From contig NW_025850849.1 of assembly GCF_002878395.1 (NCBI RefSeq), positions 19,094-83,093 on the forward strand: DNA of 64,000 bases, written 5' to 3'. Each line of letters opens with the position of its first letter. Position 1 is the first letter of the stretch. The translations under genes were made by a program, and so were the position numbers. The DNA comes from Capsicum annuum. Lineage: Eukaryota > Streptophyta > Magnoliopsida > Solanales > Solanaceae. Under the pieces are notes generated by a model that was given only the letters and a program-made list of their open reading frames with translations, made no database searches and was not told the origin of the DNA. Below, piece by piece: positions 25,079 through 37,322 of this stretch.

Positions 25079-26183
25079 TCAAATAACATGTATAGTATGA
25101 GCACCCTGAATTCTCTCTAGTGCACAATAAGAAATCATTGGTGTTTTACTACCAATAGAAGACCCCTGTGTTTCATCTGGTAGTTCAGAATCAGGTGGTT
25201 CAACTTTAACTACATTACTAACTACCTCAGCATTCTCTAATTCCAACACAAATATTTGTTTTGGCAAGCTGCATTTATGACCAATAGTTACTTATCATCA
25301 CAAAATAGCATAAACTCTGTTCCCTGTTAGCTTGCATTTTAGCAAGTGAGATAGTCCTTCTATTCCTAGGATTTAGGCCATTAGTGATAGCAGATAATCT
25401 TAATCTTGTATTTGTTTGCAAATGAGGGTTGGATGGTCAAGTAACAATTGCTTCCTTCTTCATAGGATTAATATTCATAAGAATAACCTTTTGCCCTCTA
25501 GCATTATCAAATATGGATGCCTCTGCTAAATGAGATAACCTATAGACCTTTTATAAGGTTTAAGGATCATGCATCATAACTGAACCCAACAATTCCTTCT
25601 TAATACCTCCTAAAAATATGTGATTGCTTGATCACTAGACAAATCAGATTGAGCTAATAATTTGTCAAAGGCAAATTGATATTCCCTAACTGTTCCAGTG
25701 GTGAAATAGAATTTTGACACCTCAAAAAGAACTGATGCCAAGCTAGTGCCTTATCCTCTAAATTCATGGAAACAAGTCTAATTCTATGGTGTAGAGGTGT
25801 TTTATATTTTGAAAAAAACTATTCCATATGATACAACCAAGTTTTGAGATTCTCATCATTGAAACGAAGGAAACTAGGGTTGTAATGTCAAATAGAGTTG
25901 ACTTGGTAGGGGTTAGATCCAAGGATTCTAGTTGCAGTTGGTACTCAATTTCCTCAAATAGAGAAGCATTATCTCTGTGTTGTTGATGAAGGTGAATACC
26001 ATCGACTGAATCCTTGAGTACATTCACAATACAAAGTAATTCTGCTTGCCTCTTGTCCAATTTTACTTTCATCTCCATATGTTTTTCTTCCATGACCATG
26101 CGAAGATTATTTTGCTGAGCTGCTAGATCTTTGTATTGCTCCTGAAGATGAACTGTAATGTTTACATCCTTACTAGGTCCCAT
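25079..26183 (-). pseudogene. Element C gag remnant
   Basis: Starts at the ATG ending at 26183, ~20 bases after the primer site. The first 100 residues are charged and coiled-coil-like (LAAQQNNLRMVMEEKHMEMK). After a frameshift near 25850 the capsid text continues (KTWLYHMEQFFSKYKTPLHH). The zinc-knuckle end survives as GHKCSLPKQIFVLE at about 25280, with its first Cys pair lost. Confidence 0.75.
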
Positions 26184-26204
26184 AATTCACTCATAAACAA
26201 CTTG

Positions 26205-26216
26205 TATTTGATACCA
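26205..26216 (-). other. Primer binding site of element C
   Basis: The minus strand reads TGGTATCAAATA, two bases after the LTR end GGTATCA. The first eight bases match the tRNA-iMet site; the remainder diverges. Confidence 0.7.
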
Positions 26217-26218
26217 AT

Positions 26219-26425
26219 TGATACCTATTCCTTACTTATACTAATCAATTCTAAAATCATTAAGATAAAAGGAAATGGAAATAACATGAACAATTAAAGG
26301 CTAACTAACTTTCTCGCCAACACCAAGAGTCATGCTCAGGGTGCGATCAGTCCATGTGGAAGTGAGTTGGCTCCCAGGTCCAGGTGGATGATAATATGGC
26401 ACAAATGTTCTATATAATGGTATCA
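26219..26425 (-). repeat. Element C 5' LTR (probably shortened)
   Basis: 207 bases bounded by perfect TGATACC and GGTATCA ends. It aligns with 21572-21778 of the other LTR. The ~148 bases present in the left LTR next to its outer end are absent. Confidence 0.75.
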
Positions 26426-26584
26426 ATTTACCAAACGTTCCAGAGACAATGGTTGATTGATTAGCCCTGCTAGCCACTTTTATGTCAGGTGCTTGGATTC
26501 TATAATTTTTACAAAGGTTTTCTTGCATCAACAACTATTAGAGTCATTTTAAAACCCAATGTCATAAAAGAGGGACACATTTTG

Positions 26585-26821
26585 AATCAAAACCAGCAAC
26601 TAAAATTGATATGCCATATAAGCAAAGGGGGTTCTCTACACACTAAGAGGAATAAAAGGCATGAAAGGCCCAAAACATGATTTAGTTAATACCTTATTCT
26701 TCAAAAAGGCATGGCCAATAATTGGAGAAGGAACAATAGATGCACTATTGAAGTTCTTCAGAAGACAGAAACTTTACAAACCTATGAATTATACAAGTGT
26801 GACACTCTTCCAAAGTAAAGC
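26585..26821 (+). pseudogene. LINE (L1-type) reverse transcriptase, upstream half
   Basis: The plus strand reads NTLFFKKAWPIIGEGTIDAL then LLKFFRRQKLYKPMNYTSVT, the fingers region of plant L1 RT. It breaks at 26821 where element D enters, and resumes at 36098 with NPNVREFRPIS text. The 160 bases before it (26426-26584) show nothing recognisable. The protein would copy LINE RNA at a nicked target; this copy is truncated and has stops. Confidence 0.75.
26817..26821. repeat. Target site duplication of element D, left copy (AAAGC)
   Basis: Pairs with GAAGC at 36098-36102, one mismatch. The LINE reading frame crossing this point supports the boundary. Confidence 0.75.
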
Positions 26822-29039
26822 TGTTATAACTCGAGCCAAGACCCTGGCCACGATGGGCATCTTGAACTATGAAGGCCCAAGAGCCCTTCTCTGTTTGGCG
26901 ATCTTATACACAATTCATATACTATAAGAAAATGCGGAAAACATAATGAAATGGAAACATGGTCATCCTTTTGACTCAACTGAATAATACGGGTGTAAGT
27001 TCTAAACATTCTAAACACATAACACCAGTCTGTGAAATCTCTAACAACATGAAAACAACTTTTGTTTGAAAACTGGGACAAGACCCCAGCTGGACCATAA
27101 AAAAAATCAAATAACAATATTCCATAGACAAGGCCTTCCGAAATAAGGGAGGCTCACCAACTGCAAACTTCGGACTAGTCAATCTATGGCTTAACGGGAC
27201 CCCGTGACTGAGCCTCAGATCCTAAAATATAGGGGGGTCAATACAAGTGTACTGGTACGCAGAGAAATCTAAAATAATGCACTTTTATATAACATAAGAG
27301 AGAGCATTTTGTGAAATGTTCTTACGTACGGTATAGAGAAACATACATGGGCATATTCAAAAGACTTTGAAACATTTCTTGAAGACATGACACCCTATTT
27401 ACATTACTTCTATGTTAGGTGGTACACTCTACAAGTCTACAACCCAACGGGCTATATGGAGTCCACCCTAACTTGGCGGCCAAGCCCCTAACCCAAGTTT
27501 GCCGCAAGAGTTGGAGTTTCTGATTCTGATACACCACATGGCACTAGGTTAGCATAAAATCCCTCTTGGGAACATAATAAACCGTATCAGCAAAATATGG
27601 TTTTAGGCAATAAGTTTTCTAAACTCGTGCCTTCTTCGGGAACCAAGTAACATCTCTTAAGTCCATATTTAATATTTTAAACATGTATCTTTCTGAAATC
27701 GAATTCTAAAAATCTGAATGAAGTTTGACTTCTATTCTGTTCTAAGTTCGTTAAAGAATTATCTATATTGGTATCATCATCCCAAGACTTTAAAGTCATA
27801 TATCTAAGACATACAATATCCTGATACAATACTTTCATTCAAAACATAATGTTTGGACCACCAAATCATTCAAACAGTACAAGAGAATTTGTATATTAAA
27901 ATTCATGAAAACTTATGCAAAAATTCACTCTTTCAATTCACAAACATGTGGTGGCCAATTACTTTGCAGAAAACTATGCAATTCTTTCAATAATCATCTT
28001 TAACATTTACAAATAAGAAATATCCCTCTCTTTAATTCATAACCAACATAAAGTTCATATATGATAGTAAAGCCCTAGGTTCATGCTTTAAGACATGCAA
28101 TTGAGTAACCCATAACTTGTAAATAGAGAAATAAGACAATAAGAGAAGGAGTTATGTTATTCATGCTCTCAATTCATATTTCAAAACTGAAAACACATAT
28201 ATACATATACATGAGTAAAAATTCAAGGGAAGGTTTCAAGACCAAAACGTTCACAATGTATACTTCTTAATGTAATTCAAAACCCTTAATAAACATATGA
28301 TTTCATGACATTCAAAACCTTATTTAAATGATTTAATCATTCCCATGTTGTTTAGGAAAACCCCACATACCTCAGATTACTTAGTTTGAAGAATAGGACT
28401 CGAATCTTGATTCATTTCCTGAAAATCTTGAACTTAAAGATGGATTCTTGATCTTTAAGAGAGGAGTTAGGGTTATTATTATTGATGGAATTGAGTAATT
28501 ATGGGCATATAGTGCCCTAATAATGCTTTAACCAGTTGTTTTCATGACTTGGGATTATAGAGAAAAGTTGAACTGCCCTTTGAAATTTAAAAGTTCAGCA
28601 GAAATTCATATCTGGTGCTCACCGCGATGCGATGACATGCTCATCGCCATACCCACCGCGACACGGTGCAATCATGGTAAGTTACTAGATTTTAACCACT
28701 GTTTATTTGAACTTCACTGTGATGCGGCGGAGACCCCATCTCTAAGCCACTGCGACGCGGTACAATCGTAGTGACCTTCTATTTTCAAATTCTAAACACG
28801 CTTCAAACCCCGTCCGAAAAATTCAAAAGTCCCTCGAGATATCCCCTTTATACCCCTGAACATAAATCAACTCAAAACTCTATGTATCGGGATCGAAAAG
28901 GTCAATTTAGAATTCATCAAATTTTATGAGCTTAAAATATGACTAAGTCATTTTAACACTTCGAAAAATTTTAGGTTGTTAGCTCTTTAAGCAAGCTACT
29001 AAGTGTGGTATCAAGTCGAGAATGCTATAGGATGATACA
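26822..29039 (-). repeat. Element D 3' LTR
   Basis: 2218 bp, colinear with 33863-36097. The outer end reads TGTTATAACTCGAGCC; the inner end reads TGTATCATCC on the minus strand. A GC-rich run with repeated GCGACGCGGT-like words is at 28615-28780. Confidence 0.92.
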
Positions 29040-29053
29040 TTATCCCCCCTTGG
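29040..29053 (-). other. Polypurine tract of element D
   Basis: The minus strand reads CCAAGGGGGGATAA against the LTR start TGTATC. An ATTATTC / GAATGAT inverted repeat with a six-base loop lies just upstream (29054-29080). Confidence 0.85.
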
Positions 29054-29109
29054 GATCATTCTTCCCCGAATAATGGCTCGAAATACAGATAAACGCAATT
29101 TCAAGCACA

Positions 29110-30330
29110 CTAAGGAAAATATAAAGAGAGTAGTATAAGATTTGTACCTTCTATGTCATCATCCATGGTCTCAAAGAGGTTTGGGTATTTGGTTTGCATG
29201 TCATCTTTTGACTCAAAAGTAGTTTCCTCAGATTTTTTATTCTTCCACAACACCTTAACCGAAACTATTTTCTTACTCCTTAGCTTCTGAACTTGGCGAT
29301 CCAAAATGGAAATGGGTTCTCCTTCATATAACAAGGAGTCTTTCACTTTGATCTCTTCTACAGGCAACACAAGTGAGTGATCTCCAATATTATTTTTCAG
29401 CATGGACACATGGAACAATGGATGCACGGAAGCTAGATTGACAGGCAAGTCTAATTCCTCGGTAACCCCACCTATCCTCCTCACAATCTGATACGGTCCT
29501 ATATAACGAGGACTAAGTTTCCCTTTCTTCCCGAACCTCATGACTCCCTTCATAGTTAGGGGAGACCTTTTGGAATACTGGAATAGTAGCTATTATTATA
29601 GGCAAATTCTTTCAATGGAAAATGATCCACCCAACTACCTTTTATGTTAATCACATAGGCTCTTAACATATCCTTAAGGGTCTATATCAGTTTGAGGGTG
29701 GAAGGCAGTACTCAGGTTCACTTGGGTGCCTAAACCCCTTTGGAAAGACCATCAAGATTGCAAAGAAAATTACGTACCTCGGTTGGATATAATGGACACA
29801 GGAGCACCATGCAAATGGACTATCTCCTGAATGTACAACTTAGCATAGTCATCCCCCGAATAGTTCATCCGTGCTGGAAGAAAATAAGCGGACTTAGTCA
29901 TTTGGCCTAAAATTACCCAAATTGAGTTGTATTAGTTTTGGGACTTCGGAAGTCTCGTAATGAAGTCCATATTAATCATCTCCCATACCATACCGGTAAA
30001 TCTATCTCTTGAGAGGTGCCACCTGATCTCAAATACTCTACCTTGACTTGTTGACAATTCAAACACTTGGAAACAAAGTTAGCAACATTTCTTTTGATAT
30101 TATTTCACCAGTAAATAGTCTTAAGGTCATGATATATTTTTGTGGAGCCTGGGTGAACAACATACCTTGAAATGTGAGCTTCGTCAAGAATTCTCTTTCC
30201 AAATCCATCCACATTCGGCACATAAAGCGATACCTCAAAATCTCATCACTTCCGAGTTCAAACACCATCACCTTCTTTTGACCAATATCTTTCTTAATCT
30301 GCGCCAAGATGGGATCCTCAGCCTGTTTAT
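29110..30330 (-). pseudogene. Element D integrase with chromodomain
   Basis: Piece 29553-29110 contains the C-terminal motif ([32 protein letters not shown]) and then a chromodomain ([40 protein letters not shown]), which in chromoviruses is thought to guide integration towards modified histones. Further right the core motif WEMINMDFITRLP (about 29950-30000) keeps the first catalytic Asp, and the zinc-finger text KCLNCQQVKVEY lies near 30050. Frameshifts between the pieces make it non-functional. Confidence 0.85.
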
Positions 30331-30479
30331 CCTTAGCTTCAACACATAAGGTGTATTTAGCTATTTTATGAACAATTAATCTTCTATCTTTGGAATCCAG
30401 AAGTCAAATTCCCAGATTTGCAAGCAGATGAATATCTTTCACTATCTCCCTCTTTCCTTTCTCAACATGAGAAAATTTG

Positions 30480-30960
30480 CCCATTGACAACCTGCTAAGA
30501 GCATCGGCCACCACATTGGCCTTGCCTGGATAATAGTGCAGGGTCATGTCATAATCCTTTAACAATTCTAACCAATGCCTCTACCTGGGATTCAACTCTT
30601 TCTGCGAGAAAACATACTGCAAACTTTGTGATCAGTAAATATATCTACATGTACCCCATAAAGATAATGCTGCCAGATCTTAAGTGCAAATGCCACAGCT
30701 ACTAAATCTAAATCATGAGTGGGTTAATTCTCTTCATGCATCTTCAACTGCCTATATGCATAAGCCACCACTTTACCGTACTGCATAAGCACACACCTAA
30801 GTCCTACTCGAGATGCATCACAATACACAACAAAACCTTCTGTACCCCCAGGAAGAGTTAAAACTGGTGTGGTAGTCAACTTATCTTTCAGTTTCTCAAA
30901 ACTATTTTCATATGGGTTTGACCATAAGAATTTCACCCTTTTCTAATTCAATTTGGTAAG
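30480..30960 (-). pseudogene. Element D RNase H remnant
   Basis: Piece 30936-30724 reads [20 protein letters not shown] and [20 protein letters not shown], the RNase H start with its catalytic Asp. The tether reading [13 protein letters not shown] is visible near 30490-30520. Confidence 0.8.
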
Positions 30961-31700
30961 GGGAGAAGCTATGGAGGAGAAACTCTTTACAAATCTTCTA
31001 TAATACCCTACCAAACCCAGGAATCTTTAGATATAGGTTGGAGTCGTGAGTCTGCTCCATTTTCTCACTGCCTTAATATTTTGGGGTTCAACCTTAATCC
31101 CCTCACTAGAAATGTGCCCCCGGAAAGAAATAACACTAACCCAGAATTCACATTTGGAAAACTTTGCATAGAACTCATGATCTTTGAGGGTCTGAAGGAT
31201 GATTTGGAGGTGATTGGCATGATCCTCCTCATTCTTAGAATAAGTCAAGATGTCATCAATAAAAACTATGACGAATAGATCTAGAAATTGACAGAACACC
31301 CTATTCATTTGGTCTATAAAAGCTTCAGGGGCATTAGTGAGTTTGCAGGACATGACTAAGAATTCATAATGACCATATCAGGTTCAAAAGACTGTTTTGG
31401 GAATATCAGCCTCCCTAACCTTTAACTGATAATACCCCGAATGAAGGTCTATCTTGGAGAACCATTTGGCACCCTGAAGTTGGTCAAACAGATCATCAAT
31501 TCTAGGAAGAGGATATTTGTTTTTAACAGTGACCTTATTCAGCTAACGGTAGTCTATACACATACGGATAGAGCCATATTTCTTACACACGAAGAGCACC
31601 GGTGCACCCCAGGGAGAAACACTAGGACGGATAAAGACTTTATTTAGAAGATCTTTCAACTGTTCTTTCAACTCTTTCAATTTTGTAGGAGCCATTCTAT
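30961..31700 (-). pseudogene. Element D reverse transcriptase
   Basis: Piece 31353-31027 contains LTNAPEAFIDQMNRVF, the catalytic IVFIDDILTYSK (Asp pair at 31252-31257), then HEFYAKFSKCEFW and GIKVEPQNIKAVRKW. The fingers region lies to the right (31360-31700) in other frames. The catalytic residues are intact although the frame is not. Confidence 0.88.
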
Positions 31701-32400
31701 ATGGTTAAATTGAAATAGGATGAGTGTTCAACAATAAGTCAATACCAAAATCTATCTCCCTGTCAGGTGGGATCCCTGGGAGATTGTCAGGAAAAACTTC
31801 TAGGAATTCATTAACTACAGAGACAAACTGGAGAGAAGGACTTTTGGTACTAGAATCTTTGACTCGAATAAGATGGTACAAACAACCCTTTGATATAAGC
31901 TTTTGGGCTTTAAGTAATATATGAACTTCCCCCTTGGTGCTAAGGAATACCCCTCCCATTCTATCACTGGCTCACTTGGAAAGAAGAAAGTAACCTTTTG
32001 AGTTCTACAGTCTAATGTGGCATAACACGAATGGAGCCAATCCATTCCTAGAATGACATTAAAATTAACCATATCAAGATCTATAAGGTCCTCCATGATA
32101 TTACAATGACCAACAGACACCACACAATTTCTATACACCTTCCTTTCCATAATAGAGTCACAAACAGAAATGGGAACAAAGAAAGGTTCAGGAATATTTT
32201 TAGGTTCAAAACCAAAAATAATGGCCACATAAGGGGTCACATAAGACAGAGTAGAACCAGGATCAAGCAACACAAACACATCATGGGAGAAAATTTGTAA
32301 CATACCTGTGACAGCACCTGGCGAGGCCTCAGCATCCTGATGGTTAGATAAAGCATACAACCGGTTGCGAATAGCCTCAGTAGCTGAAGTGGTACCCTTG
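31701..32400 (-). pseudogene. Element D aspartic protease and linker
   Basis: Piece 32360-31815 (181 codons) contains the active site VLLDPGSTLSYVTP, with the catalytic Asp near residue 33 (codon 32262-32264), then FNVILGMDWLHSCYATLDC and [13 protein letters not shown]. Piece 31959-31705 is the linker ending [12 protein letters not shown], just before RT. This is the longest protease-containing open stretch in the window; downstream it shifts frame. Confidence 0.88.
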
Positions 32401-33652
32401 GGAGGTGAGGTGCTGAGAAATTTGCTTAGGACTTAGCACCACCAAAATTTCCTCTACTGGAAGGACAATCTCTCTGAAAATGGCTTGACTGACCACAAGT
32501 ATAACACACCAACATGCCTAACTGACACCTACCTGAGTGATGTTGACCCCTAGTTCCACATCATGGAAATGTCTGATACGGCTAAGCTGTACTACCTTAG
32601 GACTGGGTACCCTGCACTCCCGATCTATTTTTAGGCTGAAAATTCTGGAACCATCGATCAACTGAGGTCTAGGCGCCGAGGCACTAGCCGAAGACTGAGC
32701 AATACTCCAAAACTTTTTCTTTGACCACTTATTACCCCAATTGTTACCACCCTGGTGCTGACTGTTATTCTGGTCTGTAGATCTGGCTCTCTTGGCCTGC
32801 CTGTCTTTTTCTCTTGCCTCTGCCAGCCTTTTCTTCTGCTTTTCAACCTGTTGAATATGAACGGATAACCTTGAGAATCCTATGTCTGTATTCAATGTAG
32901 CTCCTTTACATTCCAACTCCAGATCTTCTAAAAGACCGAATACAAACTTCCTCAAGCGAGCTTTCATGTTACCTACCAATTCTGAAGCATATTGGGACAA
33001 CTGGCTGAACTTCAATGTGTACTCCTTAACCCTCATTTTCCCTACTTCAAATTCATCAATTCTTTAGCCTTTGACTCCCTCAATTCATGGGGAAAGAAGT
33101 AGTACAGAAAAGCTTCCACAAACTCGCCCCACATAAAAGGCTCAGTGTCACTAGCCTTCGAATCCTTCCATTCATTATACCACTGATTTGCCACATCCTT
33201 CAAGTGATAGGCTGCCAACTCAACCCTTTCAATCTCATTCACATGCATAACTCTAAAAATTTTCTCTAGCTCATCAATGAACCCTTAGAGGTCCTCCTCA
33301 ACCTTCGTTCCAGTAAACATAGGTGGGTTCATCCCCATGAATTGACATACCTATGTAACCTTAGATGAACTAGATACAGAACCCACATCTTCAGATCGAT
33401 GGGTCTGAGAGGCCACCAGCTTAGCAATTATATAGATCGACTATTAGAACTTAACATTTGAAAATTCCCTCTGAGACGGCTGGGGCCGATTAACACTGAT
33501 TCATAGAGCTCGAGGTGGACTATTCAGAATTAGAGAAACTCCCAGAGTAGCAACAAACTCTGGAGTACGAGCTCTATTATGGGTCCACATCCCATGAGTG
33601 GGACGAATATCCTCAGCTTGGGTGTTTTTCCATTGGTCTTATGAGGAGGCAT
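32401..33652 (-). pseudogene. Element D gag
   Basis: The likely start is the ATG at 33652 (MPPHKTNGK), a common start for this group. Capsid text runs through MNPPMFTGTKVEED (about 33330), piece 33248-33042 (VELAAYHLKDVANQWYNEWK) and piece 33036-32518 (VKEYTLKFSQLSQYASELVG). An RNA-binding knuckle VCYTCGQSSHFQRDC (about 32470-32515) keeps the Cys-Cys-His-Cys pattern but sits in a different frame after a stop. At least four lesions separate these parts. Confidence 0.88.
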
Positions 33653-33846
33653 GATCAATTTTCTTAAATACAGGGAATCATTGGTTAGAGGACATTCAAA
33701 CTCTACAACATGAACTAAATCATGAAAGAATGAAAGATATTCCTAAACGCCTTAAAGCCTCCTACTTATTAGTGTGGCATGCTATACCCTCATAAACAAG
33801 ACTCTACCCGACACAATTTTACAGATACCCTGGGATAATGAATAGT
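33653..33846 (-). other. Element D leader
   Basis: Untranslated leader between primer site and gag. It carries the GAGTCTTG and GTGTGGC pattern found in the leaders of A, E and F. Confidence 0.65.
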
Positions 33847-33858
33847 GCTATGATACCA
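33847..33858 (-). other. Primer binding site of element D
   Basis: The minus strand reads TGGTATCATAGC, one mismatch from the usual tRNA-iMet site. Confidence 0.85.
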
Positions 33859-33862
33859 AGTT

Positions 33863-36097
33863 TGTCATAATCTGAGCCGAGACCCTAGATGTAATGGGCA
33901 TCCCAAACCATGAAGGCCCAAACACCCTTTTCTATCTGGTAATCATATACACAATTCATATACTATAAGGAAATGCGGAAAACATAATAAAATGGAAACA
34001 TGGTCATCCTCTTAATTCAACTGAACAATACGAATATAAGCTCATAAATATTCTAAACATATGACACTAATCTGCAAAATCTCTAACAACATAAAAATAA
34101 CTTCTGTCTGAAAACTAGGATAAGGCCCCCAGCCGGACCTGAACAAAAATCAAATAACAACATTCCATAGACAAGGCCTTCCAAAATAAGGGAGGCTCAC
34201 CAACTTCAAACTTCTGATAAGTCAATCTACGGCTTAACGGAACCCCGAGACTAATCCTCAGATCCTGAAATATAGGGGGTCAGTAAAAATTTACTGGCAC
34301 GCAGAGAAATCCAAAATAGTACGCTTTTATATAACATAAGAGTGAGCATTTTGTGAAATATCTTACATACATTATAGAGAGACATGCATGGGTATATTCA
34401 AAAGACCTTGAAATGTTTCTTGAATACATGACACCCTTTTTGCTTTACTTGTTAGTTAAGTGGTACACCCTATAAGTCTATGATCCCACGGGCTAGATGG
34501 AGTCTGTCCTTAACTCGGTGGCCAAGCTCCCAACCCAATTTTGCGACAAGAGTTAGAGTTTCTGATTCTGATATGCCACAGGGAACTAGGCCATCATATA
34601 ATCCCTCTTGGGGATATAATAACCCGTATCGGCAAAACACAATTTCAGGCAATGAGTTTTATGAAGTCGTGCCTTCTTTGGGAACCACTTAACATCTCTT
34701 AAGCCTATTTTTAACATTTTAAATATGCATCTTTCTGAAATTGAATTCTAAAAATCTGAATGAAGTCTGACTTCTATTCTATTCTGAGTTTGTTATGGCA
34801 TTATCTATTTTGGTATCTTCATACCAAGAATTGCAAGTCATATATCTAAGCCATACAATATCATGATTCAATTCTTTCATTCAAAACATACTGTTTGGAT
34901 CACCAAATCATTCAAACAGTACAAGAGAATTTGTATATCAAAATTCATGAAAACTTATGCAAAGATTCTCTCTTTTAATTCACAAACATGTGGTAGTCAA
35001 TTACTTTGTAGCAAATCATACAATTCTTTCAATAATCATCTTTGACATTTACAAATAAGAAATATGCCTCTCTTTAATTCACAACCAACATAAAGTTCAT
35101 AAATGATAGTAAAACCTTTAGTTCATACTTTAAGACATGCAATTGAGTAACCCATAACTTGTAAATTGAGAAATCACACAATGAGAGAGAGAATTACGTT
35201 ATTCGTGCTCTTAATTCATATTTCAAAACTGAAAACACATATATGCATATACAAGAGTAAAAATTCAAGTTTAAAGGAAGGCCTCAAGACCAAAACATTT
35301 ACAATGTATACTTCTTAATGTAATTGAAAACCTTCCATAAACATAAGATTTCTCAATATTCAAAACCTTATTAAAACGATTTCACCATGCCCATGTAGTT
35401 TAGAAAATCCTCATGTACCTTAGATTACTTGGTTTGAAGAATATGACTCGAATCTTGACTTATTTCTTGGAAATCTTGAATTTAAAGATGGATTCTTGAT
35501 CTTTGGGAGAGGAGTTAGGATTATTGTTCTTGATGGAATTAATTAATTATAGGCATATAGTGCCCTATTAATGCTTTAATCAGCTCTTTACATGACTTGG
35601 GATTATGGAGAAAAGTCCAAACTACTCTTCGAAATTTAAAGTTTAGCAGAAACTCACATCTGGTGCTCACTGCGATGCGATGACATGCTCATCGCCATAC
35701 CCACCGTGATGCGATACAATGCGATACAATCACAGTGAGTTACTAGAACTTGACCACTATAGATTTAAACTTCATCGTGACGTGGTGGAGGCCCCATCGC
35801 TATATCCATCGCGATGTGGTGCAATCGTGGTGACCTTCATTTTTCAAATTGTAAACATGCCTCAAACCCCATACGAAAAATCCAAAAATCCCCCTAGATA
35901 TCCCCTTTACACCCCTGAACATAAATCAACTCAAAAATCTATATCTCAGGATCAGAAAGGTCGATTTATAATTCATTGAAGTTAGGAGCTTAAAATATGA
36001 CTATGTCCTTTTAACACTTAGGAAAATTTCAGGTTGTTAGCTCTTTTAGAAAGCTACTAAGTGTGGTATCAAGTCAAGAATGCTATGGGATGTTACA
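33863..36097 (-). repeat. Element D 5' LTR
   Basis: 2235 bp, bounded by TGTCATAATC on the left and TGTTACA on the right, colinear with 26822-29039. The GC-rich repeated words are at 35660-35840. Confidence 0.92.
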
Positions 36098-36102
36098 GAA
36101 GC
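36098..36102. repeat. Target site duplication of element D, right copy (GAAGC)
   Basis: Pairs with AAAGC at 26817-26821. Confidence 0.75.
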
Positions 36103-36440
36103 AATCCAACCTAATGTCAGAGAATTCAGACCTATATCCCGTTGCACTATCCTTTACAAAATTATATCAAAGATAATAACTACTAGAGATTAGACTATAG
36201 GAAGTTATGCCTCATATAGTAGATAGTAGTCAGACAACTTTTGTTTCGAGAATAGGGATACAGATAGCATATTATTAAGTCGTGAGCTTAAAAAATGGTA
36301 TAAAAGAAAAGGAATATCTCCAAGAAGTATCTCAAGGTATATATGCCAAAGAGATATGATTCCTAAGATTGAAAAATATGCAGGAAAATCTGATGACTCT
36401 GTAAGAATGTATGATTTCTCTACCGGAAGGTGCTGAGAAA
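36098..36440 (+). pseudogene. LINE (L1-type) reverse transcriptase, downstream half
   Basis: Continues the LINE broken at 26821: VREFRPISRCTILYKIISKI, the hallmark L1 RT motif, then VMPHIVDSSQTTFVSRIG, then LKKWYKRKGISPRS. Stops and a frameshift occur after about 36200. The catalytic YADD region is not recognisable further downstream. Confidence 0.8.
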
Positions 36441-36912
36441 ATTCATCAAGTGACCAAGGATATGGCACAAATGTTGGATAACTGAGACTTGCAATGGACG
36501 AATTGAAAAATGAAGGAGTTTGCACTATAAACAAGCTGATCTAGCAAGTCGACTCCATTGTATTAAGACCAGAGCCAACTCTTTTTGTAATAAACTTGTT
36601 GTTACTTGTCAAACGTTCTATTCAAAATTCTTAAAGAATTGATAGAGGGTGTGATGAGGTAGATATATTCACATCCTTGCTATTTATCACATATATAAAA
36701 AAGAATAAATTTGTAATTATTTCTTATAAAATCATTCGAAGATTGATCTAGGGTGTGATAGTTGTATTCATATCTTTATTATTTAGCACATGTATAAAAA
36801 AGTAGAATGCCATTAATATTTGAAAAACCATCCAGGGATAGATGGACGTGGTGAGGTAGATGTACTCATATTTTTGTCAACTACTTATGAAATTACTATA
36901 ATAGTTTTTTCT
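36441..36912. repeat. Spacer with three degenerate direct repeats
   Basis: The text GATTGATCTAGGGTGTGAT, a TATTCATATCTT run and CACATGTATAAAAAAG occur at 36638-36705 and 36741-36806, with a weaker third copy from ~36828. The unit is about 100 bases. No gene is seen. Confidence 0.5.
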
Positions 36913-36917
36913 AGTAA
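36913..36917. repeat. Target site duplication of element E, left copy (AGTAA)
   Basis: AGTAA precedes the LTR start TGTAACACCCC and recurs exactly at 51748-51752. Confidence 0.9.
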
Positions 36918-37322
36918 TGTAACACCCCGCTTTTTTGGGTTAAGGTTTGAACCGTCCTTCCTACCTATACAAACCCAAAACCAATGGTTTATAATTATAA
37001 ATAAGTTCGAATAATGATTATTTAGTGTGGGAACATCTTCAAAGATGGATTGAAATCTTAAATATCACCTAGCTCAAAGTTAAGTTGAACACTTTCCTAT
37101 CCATAGAATTTTGGTGTACGATTTTTCTTGGGTCAACTTCCAACGATCATTACTCCTAGAATATAAGAATTTATGTTGCCTATTATATATCAAGTTAAAT
37201 ACCTTTGAGTCTTCTTTCTAGCACAACTGACTGTTTGTCAATCCAAGTTCTAATCAAAAGTTATAAGTGTTTTAGTGAGACACTATCTCAGGTCCGCGCT
37301 GGGTCCATTCCACGAACCTTGA
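36918..37322 (+). repeat. Element E 5' LTR, first segment
   Basis: Begins TGTAACACCCCGC and is colinear with 49498-49907 until ACGAACCTTGA. Then foreign, inverted sequence starts. Confidence 0.88.

Larger units (their letters stand above)
21424..26425 (-). mobile_element. Element C: small Ty3/gypsy chromovirus (Reina-like)
   Basis: Compact minus-strand element of ~5.0 kb with short LTRs. From right to left: 5' LTR (26425-26219), primer site, gag with a coiled-coil-like N-terminus, protease, RT, RNase H, integrase, polypurine tract, 3' LTR (21778-21424). LTR ends read TGATACC and GGTATCA. Short LTRs, small size and the integrase C-terminal motif KLQPYRQSS fit the Reina clade; the clade call is inference. 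Several frames are broken. Flanking duplications are poor: CATTA at 21419-21423 against ATTTA at 26426-26430. Confidence 0.85.
26822..36097 (-). mobile_element. Element D: Ty3/gypsy retrotransposon (Tekay-like, with chromodomain) nested in a LINE
   Basis: A 9.3 kb minus-strand element with both LTRs (2218 and 2235 bp), primer site, gag, protease, RT, RNase H, integrase, chromodomain and polypurine tract in order. The internal region is ~4.8 kb. Gag, protease and RT are the best preserved coding pieces in the window and keep their catalytic Asp residues, though frameshifts and stops still break the frame. Flanking duplication AAAGC/GAAGC; the target was a LINE reverse transcriptase. Confidence 0.92.

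Noticed and set aside
20560..26821. A single LINE spanning 20560 to 26821
   Set aside because: The C-terminal and 3' UTR piece lies upstream of the RT piece on the same strand, so they must be two copies.
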